A stretch of 64,000 nt of DNA from Gordonia namibiensis NBRC 108229 (GCF_000298235.1 NZ_BAHE01000016.1:109692-173691); one strand, 5' to 3'. Numbered from the stretch's first letter, positions 55,094 to 64,000 are shown. Translations and numbers: made by a program. The notes: a model not told the origin generated them from the letters alone.

Positions 55094-56926
55094 ATGTGGC
55101 GCATGCGAACTCGATGGACCCCGGCGGTGATGGTCGCGGTCTGTGCTGTCGTGATCAGCGCGACCGCCGCCTGCTCGTCCTCGGAGGACGATGGCCCGCG
55201 CCGCGCCGCGGAACGATTCCTCGAGGCGTACTCGCAACAGGAACTCGACGCCGCGGCCGCCCTCACCGATGTGCCACAGACGTCCCGCTCGGCGATGGAG
55301 TCGGCGTGGTCGGGTCTCGCCGCGGAGGAACTCGAGGCCAAGGCCGGTCGGGTTCGCGTCACCGGGGACACCGCCGAGGTGGAGGTCGACTACACCTGGG
55401 CGCTCCCGCGCGGCCGTGACTGGTCGTACGACGCCACCCTGCACCTGGGTCGGTCCGACGCCGGTTGGGGGGTGCGCTGGGCATCGACCGCGGTCCATCC
55501 GAAACTCGGCGCGGACCAACGACTCTCGCTGCAGATCATCGAGGCGCCCCGGGCGACGGTGAACGAGGCCGACGGTTCGGAGGTCATGGTCAACGGCACC
55601 GTCGTCGGCGTGAACTTCGACCCGGAGAAGGCCACCGAGCAGGGGGCCTCGATCGCGACCTCGGTCACGAGTGCGGTCGCCGTGCTGCGTCCCTTCAACC
55701 GCGACCTCGACGAGCAACTGATCACCGAACAGGTCACCTCGAACGGTCAGCAGTATCCGCTGGCCCGACTCACCCATGCCCAGTTCGACCGGTTGCGAGA
55801 CCAGCTCGCGATCCCCGGCGTCGTCACCAACGAACAGGCCGAACTGGTCCCCAAGGACCCGAAGTTCGCGCCGGCGCTGCTGACCGAGGTCAAGAAGGTC
55901 GTCGACGGCGAGGTCGCCGGACGGGCCGGGTGGCGGGTGGTCTCGGTGAACCCCAACGGACTCGACGCCGACGTGCTCGCCGACCACGACGCCGACCCGT
56001 CACCCGCCGTATCGCTCAGCCTGTCGCGCACCGTGCAGAACGCCGCTCAGCGAGCGGTCAACGCCGCCAACAGGTTCCAGGTCGCGATGGTCGTCGTGCA
56101 GCCGTCCACCGGCCGAATCCTCGCCGTCGCGCAGAACCCCAATGCCGACCGGCAAGGCCCGATCGCGACGACCGGCCTGTACCCGCCCGGCTCGACGTTC
56201 AAGATGGTCACCGCGGCGGCTGCCATCAACCGCAAGATGGCCGGGCCCGACACCACCGTCGGCTGCCCGGGAGAGATCCAGATCGGTCCGCGACTGATCC
56301 CGAACTACAACGGCTTCTCGCTCGGCACGGTGTCGATGCTGCAGGCGTTCGCCGCGTCCTGTAACACCACGTTCGCCAAGCTCGCCAGCCAGATGGGGCC
56401 CTCGGACCTCGCCCACACGGCCGCGGCCATGGGTATCGGTCAGCGGTACTCGATCGCCGGCCTCGACGCGGTCTCCGGGTCGGTGCCCATCGAGAACGAA
56501 TTGGTCGCACGCAGCGAGGACGGCTTCGGACAGGGCAAGGTGCTCGTCTCGCCCCTCGGCCTTGCGCTGGTCGCCGCGACCGTCGCCAACGGTTCCAAAG
56601 CCCCCGTGCCGCAACTGATCCTGGACAAGCCGACCGAGATCGAGGGGCCGACCCCGACGATGCCGCCGGAGGTCTACCAGCAGCTGCGGCCGATGATGCG
56701 CGCGGTGATCACCAGTGGTACCGCGTCGGTCATCGACGGCCGCGGAGCGGTGTTCGGCAAGACCGGTGAGGCCGAGTTCGCAGGCGGATCGCACGCCTGG
56801 TTCGCCGGCTACCGCGGCGACATCGCCTTCGCCACGCTCGTCGTCCGCGGTGGCGACTCGAACAACGCGGTCGCCGTCACCCGCGACTTCTTCGACGGGC
56901 TGGGCCCGGGATACGCGGTCCGCTGA
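55094..56926 (+). CDS. Penicillin-binding lipoprotein (class B transpeptidase, MecA-like N-domain)
   Basis: 610 residues. The signal sequence ends at a lipobox-like SATAACSSS (Cys about residue 26). An NTF2-like/MecA_N domain (RRAAERFLEAYSQQELDAA), a PBP dimerisation domain and a transpeptidase domain with SxxK in PPGSTFKMVTAA, SxN in AASCNTTFAKLA and KTG in FGKTGEAEF follow. The -3 position of the lipobox is Thr rather than Leu/Val, so lipidation is likely but not certain. Homologue of the M. tuberculosis gene in the same place. ATG 55094 chosen; upstream frame lies over the GNAT gene. It cross-links peptidoglycan outside the membrane. Confidence 0.92.
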   Translation: MWRMRTRWTPAVMVAVCAVVISATAACSSSEDDGPRRAAERFLEAYSQQELDAAAALTDVPQTSRSAMESAWSGLAAEELEAKAGRVRVTGDTAEVEVDYTWALPRGRDWSYDATLHLGRSDAGWGVRWASTAVHPKLGADQRLSLQIIEAPRATVNEADGSEVMVNGTVVGVNFDPEKATEQGASIATSVTSAVAVLRPFNRDLDEQLITEQVTSNGQQYPLARLTHAQFDRLRDQLAIPGVVTNEQAELVPKDPKFAPALLTEVKKVVDGEVAGRAGWRVVSVNPNGLDADVLADHDADPSPAVSLSLSRTVQNAAQRAVNAANRFQVAMVVVQPSTGRILAVAQNPNADRQGPIATTGLYPPGSTFKMVTAAAAINRKMAGPDTTVGCPGEIQIGPRLIPNYNGFSLGTVSMLQAFAASCNTTFAKLASQMGPSDLAHTAAAMGIGQRYSIAGLDAVSGSVPIENELVARSEDGFGQGKVLVSPLGLALVAATVANGSKAPVPQLILDKPTEIEGPTPTMPPEVYQQLRPMMRAVITSGTASVIDGRGAVFGKTGEAEFAGGSHAWFAGYRGDIAFATLVVRGGDSNNAVAVTRDFFDGLGPGYAVR

Positions 56927-56962
56927 CATCGGCGGAGCTCGATCACGGGAAACGGGGCTCGA

Positions 56963-57760
56963 TCAACGGGAGGAGCGTTCGGGCAGGATCACCCGGCGCC
57001 CGCCGTGCTCGATGACCTCGACGGGATGGTCGTAGGTGCGGCTGAGCAGTTCGGCCGTCATCACCTCGTCGGTCGAACCGATGGCAAGCAGCTCACCGTG
57101 CTTCATCACCGCGATGCGGTCGGCGTAGGCGGCCGCGAGCGTCAGGTCGTGCACGACGAGCAGCACGGCGTTCCCGGCGTCGCGGTGAATGCGCAGGATC
57201 TCGAGGACCTGCTCCTGGTGGTGGATGTCGAGGGCGGCGGTCGGCTCGTCGAGCATCATCACCGGGGTGTCCTGGGCCAGCGCCCGCGCCAGTGACACCC
57301 GGGCCTGCTGACCGCCGGACAACTGGGCGAAGGGGCGGTCGATGATGTCGGCGAGTTCGCACAGCTCGACGGCGTCGGCGATGACCGCGGGGGAGTCGGC
57401 TGCCCTGGGGGTACGCAACCAGGGGTAGCGGCCCATGGCGACGACCTCGGCGACGGTGAACGGGGTGTCCACGCGGTTCTGCTGGGTGACCACGCTGCGG
57501 TGACGTGCGAGCTCGCGCAGCGGGGTGGTCGCGACGTCCCGTCCGTCGATGGTCACGCGGCCGCTCTTCGGGCCACGCGTGCCCGAGAGCACCGACAGCA
57601 GCGTCGATTTGCCGCATCCGTTCGGGCCGACCAGCGCCACGAGTTCGCCGGGATGGACCTCGAGGGAGACGCCGCGGACGACCTCACGGCCGCCGAGTTC
57701 GACCCGGACGTCCTCGGCGGCGATGCCCGGCGTGCCCGCGGGCTGCACGGCGGCGGTCAC
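56963..57760 (-). CDS. hmuV: Heme/iron ABC transporter ATPase (HmuV-like)
   Basis: 265-residue ABC ATPase: Walker A LVGPNGCGKSTLLSVL, Q-loop TQQNRVDTPF, signature LSGGQQARVSLARALA, Walker B VMMLDEPTAALD and switch His VVHDLTLA. The FepC/HmuV-type spacing and the neighbours (FecCD permease, lipoprotein) mark a heme or siderophore importer. GTG start overlaps the permease stop by 4 nt. Convergent with the PBP gene. Confidence 0.92.
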   Translation of the reverse strand: MTAAVQPAGTPGIAAEDVRVELGGREVVRGVSLEVHPGELVALVGPNGCGKSTLLSVLSGTRGPKSGRVTIDGRDVATTPLRELARHRSVVTQQNRVDTPFTVAEVVAMGRYPWLRTPRAADSPAVIADAVELCELADIIDRPFAQLSGGQQARVSLARALAQDTPVMMLDEPTAALDIHHQEQVLEILRIHRDAGNAVLLVVHDLTLAAAYADRIAVMKHGELLAIGSTDEVMTAELLSRTYDHPVEVIEHGGRRVILPERSSR

Positions 57761-58866
57761 CAGCCGGCCCCCGCGCGACGGCTGCGGCGCAGCAGGATGA
57801 AGAAGACCGGCCCGCCGATCAGTGCGGTGAACATGCCGAGCGGGAGGTCGGCGTCGCCGACCATCGTGCGGGCCGCGAGGTCGGCGCCGGTGATGACGAG
57901 CGCACCGCCGATCACGCTGGTGGGCAGCAGGATCGAGTGCTTGGGGCCGACGATGAGCCGCATCACGTGCGGGACCACAAGGCCGACGAAGGCGATGATC
58001 CCGGCGAAGGCGACGGCTGCGGCGGTGAGGATCGCGGTCAGCACGATCGCCTGGCGTCGAACGGATTCCACGTTGACGCCGAGCGACGCCGCCTGGATCT
58101 CACCGAGGGCGAGCAGGTCCAGTTTGTGGACCAGGAGCACGCAGGCCGCGACGCCCACGACCACGAGCGGTGCCACCACCCAGATCTCGCTCCAGGTGCG
58201 GCCGGCCAGCGAACCGAGCTGCCAGAAGACTATCTGCTCGCGGGCAGCGGTAGAGGCGACGAAGGTCAGGAAGGCGATGACGCCCGCGGCGAAGGCGTTC
58301 ACCGCGATGCCGGTCAGCACCAGCATGATCGCCGACGACGACCCGTCGCGCAGGGAGAGCAGGTAGACCGCCGCGGCGGTGACGAGTCCGAAGAGGAAGG
58401 CCGCCCCGGCCAGCGCCCAGTTCCCGGCGGCCCCACCGGCTCCCGCCGAACCACCCGCGAGGACGATCACCAGGCAGGCACCGATGGCCGACCCCGAGGA
58501 CACCCCGATGATGCTCGGCTCGGCGAGCGGATTGGCGAGGACGCCCTGTAGCAGGCACCCCGCGGCACCGAGTGCGGCGCCGACGAACAGTCCTAACACG
58601 ATGCGCGGAAACCGGACGTTCCACAGGGCCCCTTCGCCGTTGGGATGCGAGGGCAGCGGTCCGATCTCGAGGTGGAAGTGGTGCGCGATGCTGCCGAGCA
58701 CCTCGAGCGGCGGGATCTCCACCTGGCCGATCCCGGCGGACACGATCGCGAACGTCGCGGTCGCGAGAAGCATCACGGCGACGACGACGGTGTTGCGCAT
58801 CCGGTGCGAGCGGGCGGTCACGGGTGCCGCGGTCCCGGTATCGGTTTCGGCGGTCGGGATGCTCAC
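57757..58866 (-). CDS. hmuU: Heme/iron ABC transporter permease (HmuU/FecCD)
   Basis: 369-residue FecCD permease with 9-10 membrane helices. Conserved RFPRIVLGLFVGAALGAAGCLLQG (shown as RFPRIVLGLFVGAALG), NPLAEPSIIGVSSGSAIGA and GFVGLVVPH-like IIAFVGLVVPHVMRLIVGP. Both starts and stops overlap neighbours by 4 nt (GTGA), so hmuTUV is one coupled operon. Confidence 0.93.
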   Translation of the reverse strand: MSIPTAETDTGTAAPVTARSHRMRNTVVVAVMLLATATFAIVSAGIGQVEIPPLEVLGSIAHHFHLEIGPLPSHPNGEGALWNVRFPRIVLGLFVGAALGAAGCLLQGVLANPLAEPSIIGVSSGSAIGACLVIVLAGGSAGAGGAAGNWALAGAAFLFGLVTAAAVYLLSLRDGSSSAIMLVLTGIAVNAFAAGVIAFLTFVASTAAREQIVFWQLGSLAGRTWSEIWVVAPLVVVGVAACVLLVHKLDLLALGEIQAASLGVNVESVRRQAIVLTAILTAAAVAFAGIIAFVGLVVPHVMRLIVGPKHSILLPTSVIGGALVITGADLAARTMVGDADLPLGMFTALIGGPVFFILLRRSRRAGAGW

Positions 58867-59891
58867 GTGTAGATCGCCTTCGCCAGCGCCGAGAGGACGA
58901 GTCCGACGTCGGGACCGAAGGCCAGGATCTTGCTCTCGTCCATCTGCACGACGCGGCGGTTGCGGCCCGCCTCGGTGTCGGCGATCCCCGGGAGCGTCAG
59001 CACTCCGGCGGGTCCGCCGACCGTGTCGGCGCCCTGGGTCATGACGATGAGGACGTCGGGGTCGGCCGTGATCATCGCCTCGGCGGTGATGGCGGTGAAC
59101 GCACCGGTGAGCTGTGCCGCCTCACCGGCGTCCCGGCCGCCGAGTTCGGCGATCAGGTCGTCGGCGCCCGAACCGGGGCCAGCGAGGAGCAGGAGGTTGC
59201 GGCCGCGGATGTAGAGGAAGGCCATCGTCGGGTCGCCGGAGGGATGGGGGACGAGATCGCGGGCGGCCTCGATCTGTGTATCGGTGCGTTCGACGAGCTT
59301 TTCACCCGCCTCGGGGACCCCGAGGGTCTTGGCGACCGACCGCATCAAAGTGTTGTTGGACGCGAGGTCGCGGGTGGCGGGGAACACCACCACGGTGACG
59401 CCGGAGTCGCGGATCTGGTCGACCGCGGTCACCGGTACCGTCGACTCGCTGACCAGCAGAACCGTCGGAGCAAGGGCCAGAACGGATTCGGCGTTGAGAC
59501 TGTGCCCGCGGTTCGTCACCACCGGGAGTCCGACCGCCGACGGAAAAGCCGTCGAGGTGTCGCGGCCGACGGCCCGCGAGCCCATGCCGAGTGCGAAGAC
59601 GATGCTGCCGAGGGTGCCGCTGACGTCGACGGCGATGATCCGGCTGGTGTCGGTGACGGTCACGGGTCCGTAGCGGACGGAGTCGACGGTGACCGGCAGC
59701 GCCGATCCCGGGTCGTCCGCGACGGGTGTCACATCGTTCCCGTCGAGGGTGGCCGTCTGCGGCCCATTGCGCAGATGGGCGCCGGGGGAGTGCCGGTCCT
59801 GTTCGATCGGGGTGACGAAGCACGCCGAGACGGTCACGACGGTCAGGACCACCACCAGCAAGGCCCGCACCGATCTGATCGACGCGCCCAC
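58863..59891 (-). CDS. hmuT: Heme/iron substrate-binding lipoprotein (HmuT-like)
   Basis: About 342 residues: lipoprotein signal ALLVVVLTVVTVSACF with lipobox VSAC, then a class III periplasmic-binding fold (RIIAVDVSGTLGSIVFALGM, VLALAPTVLLVSEST, VVFPATRDLASNNTLMRSVA). GTG 59891 is chosen because GAAGG lies 8 nt upstream; GTGs at 59897 and 59900 are alternatives and the long frame to 60221 is rejected because it runs through the map gene. A candidate iron-box remnant lies upstream. Heme is the most likely ligand because of the HmuTUV resemblance. Confidence 0.9.
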   Translation of the reverse strand: MGASIRSVRALLVVVLTVVTVSACFVTPIEQDRHSPGAHLRNGPQTATLDGNDVTPVADDPGSALPVTVDSVRYGPVTVTDTSRIIAVDVSGTLGSIVFALGMGSRAVGRDTSTAFPSAVGLPVVTNRGHSLNAESVLALAPTVLLVSESTVPVTAVDQIRDSGVTVVVFPATRDLASNNTLMRSVAKTLGVPEAGEKLVERTDTQIEAARDLVPHPSGDPTMAFLYIRGRNLLLLAGPGSGADDLIAELGGRDAGEAAQLTGAFTAITAEAMITADPDVLIVMTQGADTVGGPAGVLTLPGIADTEAGRNRRVVQMDESKILAFGPDVGLVLSALAKAIYT

Positions 59892-59937
59892 CGTCACCAC
59901 CTTCGAATCCGGTCCCGACGCCCAGCGGCGTGGAAGT

Positions 59938-59953
59938 CTTAGGGCGAGCTTAG
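59938..59953 (-). promoter_or_regulatory. Candidate iron-responsive element upstream of hmuT
   Basis: Read on the minus strand the site is CTAAGCTCGCCCTAAG, which shares the GCTCGCC centre and CTAAG end with the box at 35504-35519 but has a shifted left half, so the palindrome is imperfect. It sits about 50 nt upstream of the hmuT start. IdeR control is plausible but weakly supported. Confidence 0.35.
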
Positions 59954-59981
59954 TTGTCGCGCCGATGCCGTCCGCGCACCG

Positions 59982-60007
59982 GTCCACCCCGGGTGGACGG
60001 ATAAAGT
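59982..60007 (+). promoter_or_regulatory. map: map promoter with overlapping palindrome; probably leaderless
   Basis: The -10 TAAAGT at 60002-60007 ends 6 nt before the map ATG at 60014, so transcription should start at or next to the A of the ATG. No Shine-Dalgarno is present. A 17-bp palindrome, gtccaccc, c, gggtggac (59982-59998), fills the -35 to -10 spacer and could bind a regulator. It lies in the divergent hmuT-map region. Confidence 0.65.
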
Positions 60008-60013
60008 GGTCGC

Positions 60014-60877
60014 ATGCCAGTTCGCAGTGCCCTGACCCCCGGTACCCCGACGCCGATCCGAACCGTCCCCGACTCCATCGAGCGGCCGGAGTACGCGTGG
60101 AAACCCACCGTGAACGAGGGTCACGAACCCTGGGTGCAGACGCCGGAGACCATCGAGAAGATGCGCCTCGCAGGCAAGATCGCCGCGAACGCGCTCGCCG
60201 AGGCCGGCAAGGCCGTCGCACCCGGCGTGACGACCGATGAGCTCGACCGGATCGCCCACGAGTACATGGTCGACCACGGCGCCTATCCGTCGACGCTGGG
60301 CTACAAGGACTTCCCGAAGTCCTGCTGCACCTCGCTCAACGAGGTGATCTGCCACGGCATCCCGGACTCGACCGTCATCGCCGACGGCGACATCGTCAAC
60401 ATCGACGTCACCGCCTACATCGACGGCGTCCACGGCGACACCAACGCGACCTTCCTCGCCGGGGACGTCGAGCAGGAGGTCGTCGACCTCGTCGAGCGCA
60501 CCCGTACCGCCACCGAGCGGGCGATCAAGGCGGTCAAGCCGGGACGCGAACTCAACGTCGTCGGCCGCGTCATCGAGTCGTACGCGAATCGCTTCGGTTA
60601 CAGCGTCGTCCGCGACTTCACCGGGCACGGCATCGGCGAGACCTTCCACAACGGGCTCGTCGTGCTGCACTACGACGAGCCCAACGTCGACACCGTCCTC
60701 GAACCCGGGATGGTGTTCACCATCGAGCCGATGATCAATCTCGGTGGCCTCGCCTGGGAGATGTGGGACGACGGCTGGACCGTCGTGACCGCCGACCGGA
60801 AGTGGACCGCGCAGTTCGAACACACCCTCGTGGTCACCGAGGACGGCGCGGAGATCCTGACCCTTCCGGACGCCTGA
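60014..60877 (+). CDS. map: Methionine aminopeptidase (type I, extended N-terminus)
   Basis: 287 residues. Removes the initiator Met. N-terminal Pro-rich extension of about 40 residues ([20 protein letters not shown]) typical of the type 1c/MapB form of mycobacteria. Metal ligands: Asp in [10 protein letters not shown] and [10 protein letters not shown], His in [10 protein letters not shown], Glu in FTIEPM and [17 protein letters not shown] is the substrate His loop. Convergent with the kinase gene, separated by a hairpin. Confidence 0.97.
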   Translation: MPVRSALTPGTPTPIRTVPDSIERPEYAWKPTVNEGHEPWVQTPETIEKMRLAGKIAANALAEAGKAVAPGVTTDELDRIAHEYMVDHGAYPSTLGYKDFPKSCCTSLNEVICHGIPDSTVIADGDIVNIDVTAYIDGVHGDTNATFLAGDVEQEVVDLVERTRTATERAIKAVKPGRELNVVGRVIESYANRFGYSVVRDFTGHGIGETFHNGLVVLHYDEPNVDTVLEPGMVFTIEPMINLGGLAWEMWDDGWTVVTADRKWTAQFEHTLVVTEDGAEILTLPDA

Positions 60878-60885
60878 CCGCGGTT

Positions 60886-60903
60886 CCCGCCCGGCTGGGC
60901 GGG
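60886..60903. terminator. Hairpin between map and the kinase gene
   Basis: cccgccc/gggcggg (60886-60892 with 60897-60903), 7 bp with loop ggct, fills the 26-nt gap between the convergent stops. It is palindromic, so it may serve both transcripts. Confidence 0.6.
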
Positions 60904-63069
60904 CTAGGCGGGGAAGCGCACGGGCTGCGGCTCGTTGCTCGTCGTCGTGGTGCCGTTGCCGAGCTGCCCCTTGGAGTTGAGTCCCCAGCAGTACATCTTC
61001 GCGCCGGCGACCGCGCACACGTTGGCCGAGCCGGTGGTCACCTCGGTGACGCCCGACAGCCCGTTGATCCGGTCCGGGGCGTGGTCGGGGAGCGCACTCC
61101 GTGAACCCCAGCAGTAGGCGGAACCGCCCGCCGCGGCACAAGCGGCGTAACCCGTGGTGGAGACCTGTGTCGCGCCCCGGACGTCGATCGGCGTCGGTCG
61201 TTGCCGGCTGACCTCGGTGCCGTCGCCGAGCTGACCGGAACCATTCTCGCCCCAGCAGAACACGGTCCCCGAGGCGCCGCCGGAACCGTCGGCCACCGCG
61301 CACGTCGAGTAGAGGCTCGTGGAGATCGAGGTGGGGGAGTCCAGGTCGAGCCTGGTCGGGGTGGGCCGGTTGGTGGTGGTGCCGTCGCCGACCTGCCCGT
61401 CGGCGTTGTTGCCCCAGCAGTAGGCGGAGCCCGTGGCGATGGCACAGGTCGTCGTGTGGGAGGTCGAGACCGCCGTGACGTTCGACAGACCGGAGACCCG
61501 CGTCGGTGTGGGGATCGTGGGGTCGGCGCCCGCACCGGTCTGTCCGTGGAGGTTGTTGCCCCAGCAGTAGAGGTCGCCGGAGCTGACGGCGCAGGTGGTG
61601 AGGCCGACTGCCACCGAGCTCACGTCGGTCAGGCCGGACACCTTGGTCGGCAACGTGACGTTCTGGCCGGTCTGTCCGGCGCCCTGGCCCCAGCAGTAGA
61701 GGTCGCCCGAGGCGATCGCGCAGGTTCTACCGAGGCCGCCCATGCTGACGGCAGACACATCGTCGAGGCCGGACACCTTCTCCGGGCGCGGCCGGTCCGT
61801 CGTCGAACCGTCGCCGAGGGTGCCGTACTGGTTGCCGCCCCAGCAGAACAGCTCGCCGCCACGCACTGCGCAGGTGCTGTCGCCGCTCGAGGCGATGGAC
61901 GCGAAGTCACCGCCCGAACCCGGTGTGGCACTGGTCGATCCGGCCGACGAGCTCGTCGACGTCGAGGCGCCTGAAGCCGTGGTCGCCGGGGCGTCGTCGG
62001 AGCCCACCAGGGCGATCGCGGTGATCACGAGAGCCAGGACGAGGACGAAAACACCGGCGCCGACACCCACGAAGAGCCCGGTCCGATTCTTCTTGGGAGG
62101 TGGCGGGGGGAAGCCGCCGGCGAAGACCGCGGCCGGGGTGTGCGGCTGGTGCGCGGTGGGCGGGGTGTGCACCTGGAACGGGGGCTGGTGCGGGATTCGT
62201 GGCGGGAACGCCGGGGCCGGGGTGGTGGGGGCCGCGCGACGCGGGCCCGCGGCCGCCGCCTGCTCGAGTGCCCGCGCGAACTCCGTGCACGATGCGAACC
62301 GGTCGCCGGGCTGCTTGGCCAGCGCCCGGGCGAAGACCGGATCGAGATGCGCCAGAGCCGGATCGTGGTCCGACGGCCGCGGCACGGGCGAGTTCACGTG
62401 TCCCGAGATGAGCGCCACCGGGGTGTTGCCCGGGAACGGCCGACGACCGGTGAGCAGCTGGAAGACGGTGCAGCCCAGGGCGTACTGGTCCGAGGCGGGT
62501 ATCGCGGCCTCGCCGGTGAGGAGTTCGGGAGCGGCGTAGGCCAGCGTGCCGACGAACAGGTTGGTCGCGGTCATCTTGTTGCCGTCGACCAGCCTGGCGA
62601 TACCGAAGTCGAGAACGGTCACGCGCGTGATGCGGCCGTCCGGCCCGCGGGCGACGACGATGTTCGCCGGCTTGACATCGCGGTGGATGACCCGCTGACC
62701 GTGCGCGTAGTCGAGCGCGTCGGCGACGCGAGCGGTGATGGTGACGACCTCGTCGACAGGCATCGGGCCGGCGCCGGTGAGGTCCTCGCCGTCGAGGTAG
62801 GTCATCGAGAACCACGGGCTGCCGTTCTCGACGCCGTGGGTGAAGACGGTGACGATGCCCGGGTGATCGAGGGCTGCCGCGGTCCGGGCCTCGTTGCGGA
62901 ACCGCTCGTGGAAGCTCGGATCGGCCGGGTTCGGCGAGATGATCTTCAGGGCCTCACGACGGCCCAGCGTCGGATGTTCGACGAGCCAGACCTGGCCCAT
63001 CCCGCCGCGCCCCAACAGGGAGATCACGCGATACCCGGCGAACGTCGATCCGGGTTCCACTGTCTCCAC
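60904..63069 (-). CDS. Receptor-type Ser/Thr protein kinase with extracytoplasmic RCC1 repeats
   Basis: 721 residues. A PknB-type kinase domain occupies about residues 12-270: Gly loop GRGGMGQVW, Lys42 in REALKII, HRD at 130-132 (HRDVKPANI) and DFG at 155-157. A Pro-rich juxtamembrane segment follows (AFPPRIPHQPPFQVHTPP), then one membrane helix at about 331-356 and a Ser/Thr-rich stalk. The outer domain consists of six or seven RCC1-like blades, each ending in a (Y/F)CWG motif preceded by a CAV/CAI strand, so each blade has a Cys pair. GTG 63069 is the start. Outer RCC1 propellers probably sense a wall or protein ligand; PASTA domains are absent. Substrates unknown. Confidence 0.92.
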   Translation of the reverse strand: METVEPGSTFAGYRVISLLGRGGMGQVWLVEHPTLGRREALKIISPNPADPSFHERFRNEARTAAALDHPGIVTVFTHGVENGSPWFSMTYLDGEDLTGAGPMPVDEVVTITARVADALDYAHGQRVIHRDVKPANIVVARGPDGRITRVTVLDFGIARLVDGNKMTATNLFVGTLAYAAPELLTGEAAIPASDQYALGCTVFQLLTGRRPFPGNTPVALISGHVNSPVPRPSDHDPALAHLDPVFARALAKQPGDRFASCTEFARALEQAAAAGPRRAAPTTPAPAFPPRIPHQPPFQVHTPPTAHQPHTPAAVFAGGFPPPPPKKNRTGLFVGVGAGVFVLVLALVITAIALVGSDDAPATTASGASTSTSSSAGSTSATPGSGGDFASIASSGDSTCAVRGGELFCWGGNQYGTLGDGSTTDRPRPEKVSGLDDVSAVSMGGLGRTCAIASGDLYCWGQGAGQTGQNVTLPTKVSGLTDVSSVAVGLTTCAVSSGDLYCWGNNLHGQTGAGADPTIPTPTRVSGLSNVTAVSTSHTTTCAIATGSAYCWGNNADGQVGDGTTTNRPTPTRLDLDSPTSISTSLYSTCAVADGSGGASGTVFCWGENGSGQLGDGTEVSRQRPTPIDVRGATQVSTTGYAACAAAGGSAYCWGSRSALPDHAPDRINGLSGVTEVTTGSANVCAVAGAKMYCWGLNSKGQLGNGTTTTSNEPQPVRFPA

Positions 63070-63213
63070 GCCCGACGACCCCCTTGTCCCGACCCGCTCG
63101 CACAGGTCTTTCCGACCACGCCCTTGCAGGCGATGTCGTCACTGTAACCAGCCGGAGCGATTCGCGAGGCAAGTGGTGCGTCGTGTGAACGACCCCACCA
63201 CTACGCTGTCGTG

Positions 63214-64000
63214 GTGGCCGATCTCGGTGGTGCGTTGCTCGTGGGCGGGACCAGTAGCGACGCCGGCAAGAGCCTCGTCGTCGCAGGTCTGTGCCGTGCT
63301 CTTGCGCGCGACGGCGTGCGCGTCGCGCCGTTCAAGGCGCAGAACATGTCGAACAACTCGGTGGTCACCCTCGACGGCGGGGAGATCGGCCGCGCCCAGG
63401 CCCTGCAGGCCTTCGCCTGCGGACTGGAACCCTCGACGCGGTTCAACCCCGTCCTGCTGAAACCCGGCAGCGACCGCCGCTCCCACGTCGTGCTGCGCGG
63501 CCGCCCGGCCGGTGACGTCGGCGCCCGGGACTACCTGGCCTGGCGGTCTCGGCTGAGGGAAGTCGTCGTCGAGGAGCTCGCCGCACTCCGCCGCGACTTC
63601 GACGTCGTGCTCTGTGAGGGGGCGGGATCGGTCGCCGAGATCAACCTCCGCCGCAGCGACATAGCCAACATGGGGCTCGCGCAGGCGGCGCGACTACCGG
63701 TGCTGCTGGTCACCGACATCGACCGCGGTGGATCACTGGCCTCGCTGTTCGGCACCACCGCGATCCTCGATCCCACTGATCAGGCGCTGATAGCGGGGTA
63801 CGTCGTCAACAAGTTCCGGGGCGACCCGACGATCCTCGAACCCGGGCTGCAGCAGGTCGAGGCGATCACCGGTCGCCGGAGCCTCGGCGTACTGCCGTTC
63901 GCCGACGATCTGTGGCTCGACGCCGAGGACTCGCTGGCCGCCCCCGTCGGTCGGCGGGTCGGGCCGCCGCTGGGCCCGGCCGGCTCGGGCGCCCGACTCC
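63214..64000 (+). CDS. cobQ: Cobyric acid synthase CobQ/CbiP (3' partial)
   Basis: The first 262 codons are visible; the frame is open to the window end. CobQ amidates adenosylcobyrinic diamide at b, d, e and g. N-terminal dethiobiotin-synthetase-like ATPase: [77 protein letters not shown] and [17 protein letters not shown] 63214 (or 63211). The glutaminase half lies outside the window. Divergent from the kinase. Together with bluB at 17 kb it indicates de novo or salvage cobalamin assembly. Confidence 0.95.
   Translation, partial: MADLGGALLVGGTSSDAGKSLVVAGLCRALARDGVRVAPFKAQNMSNNSVVTLDGGEIGRAQALQAFACGLEPSTRFNPVLLKPGSDRRSHVVLRGRPAGDVGARDYLAWRSRLREVVVEELAALRRDFDVVLCEGAGSVAEINLRRSDIANMGLAQAARLPVLLVTDIDRGGSLASLFGTTAILDPTDQALIAGYVVNKFRGDPTILEPGLQQVEAITGRRSLGVLPFADDLWLDAEDSLAAPVGRRVGPPLGPAGSGARL

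Noticed and set aside
56927..56962. Near-direct repeat ctcgatca-cggg between the PBP and hmuV genes
   Set aside because: Two imperfect copies of about 13 nt only; too short to claim a repeat element or attachment site.

Overview
The window is a visibly G+C-rich actinobacterial chromosome segment from a mycolic-acid-containing member of the Mycobacteriales. Gordonia is my best guess, with Rhodococcus as the alternative. Support comes from an antigen-85-type mycolyltransferase, a PapA-type acyltransferase, a GpgS-type glycosyltransferase, a DUF4185 secreted protein (a family linked to mycobacterial arabinan) and a backbone gene order that, from memory, is largely collinear with the M. tuberculosis ftsY-to-map region (inverted here). 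No rRNA, tRNA, CRISPR array or intact insertion sequence was seen.

Backbone, left to right: ftsY (5' end outside the window), amt-glnK-glnD, ffh, an amidohydrolase, rpsP-khpA-rimM-trmD, rplS-lepB-rnhB-DUF2469, yraN, comM-dprA, a TetR gene, a siderophore-interacting protein, xerC, an M23 peptidase, rpsB-tsf, pyrH-frr-cdsA, a LapA-domain gene, rlmN, a DUF2631 gene, an allantoinase-type puuE, dxr-rip1-ispG-GNAT-PBP, hmuTUV, map, a Ser/Thr kinase with an RCC1 sensor domain, and cobQ (3' end outside the window). These genes cover protein targeting, nitrogen control, translation, isoprenoid precursors, cell envelope and heme/iron uptake.

Three accessory insertions interrupt the backbone. (1) A three-gene type-VII-secretion-like cassette lies between trmD and rplS (10990-12685). 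(2) A block of about 16.5 kb lies between yraN and comM (15594-32135). It holds a DUF4185 protein, bluB, and a LacI-regulated catabolic cluster: formamidase-like protein, flavin reductase, second CN-hydrolase, NicX-like 2,5-dihydroxypyridine dioxygenase, NicC-like FAD monooxygenase, MFS transporter, three-subunit molybdenum hydroxylase and CoxG-like protein. It ends in a frameshifted DUF222/HNH gene. (3) A cell-envelope lipid locus (DHA2 exporter, PapA, mycolyltransferase, shortened GpgS-like protein) lies between tsf and pyrH.

The catabolic cluster reads most simply as nicotinate degradation: uptake, ring hydroxylation to 6-hydroxynicotinate, NicC-type conversion to 2,5-dihydroxypyridine, and NicX-type ring opening to N-formylmaleamate. 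The usual NicD (alpha/beta hydrolase) and NicF (isochorismatase-like) genes are absent. Two nitrilase-superfamily amidases are present instead and may do the deformylation and deamidation. Three promoters in the cluster carry a shared LacI-type operator; two of them have an identical tandem arrangement directly downstream of a TANNNT -10 element.

Other regulatory signals: tandem GlnR boxes before amt, an IdeR/DtxR-type iron box before the siderophore-interacting protein, an array of hairpins before rpsP, several strong terminators, and a probably leaderless map promoter with an overlapping palindrome.
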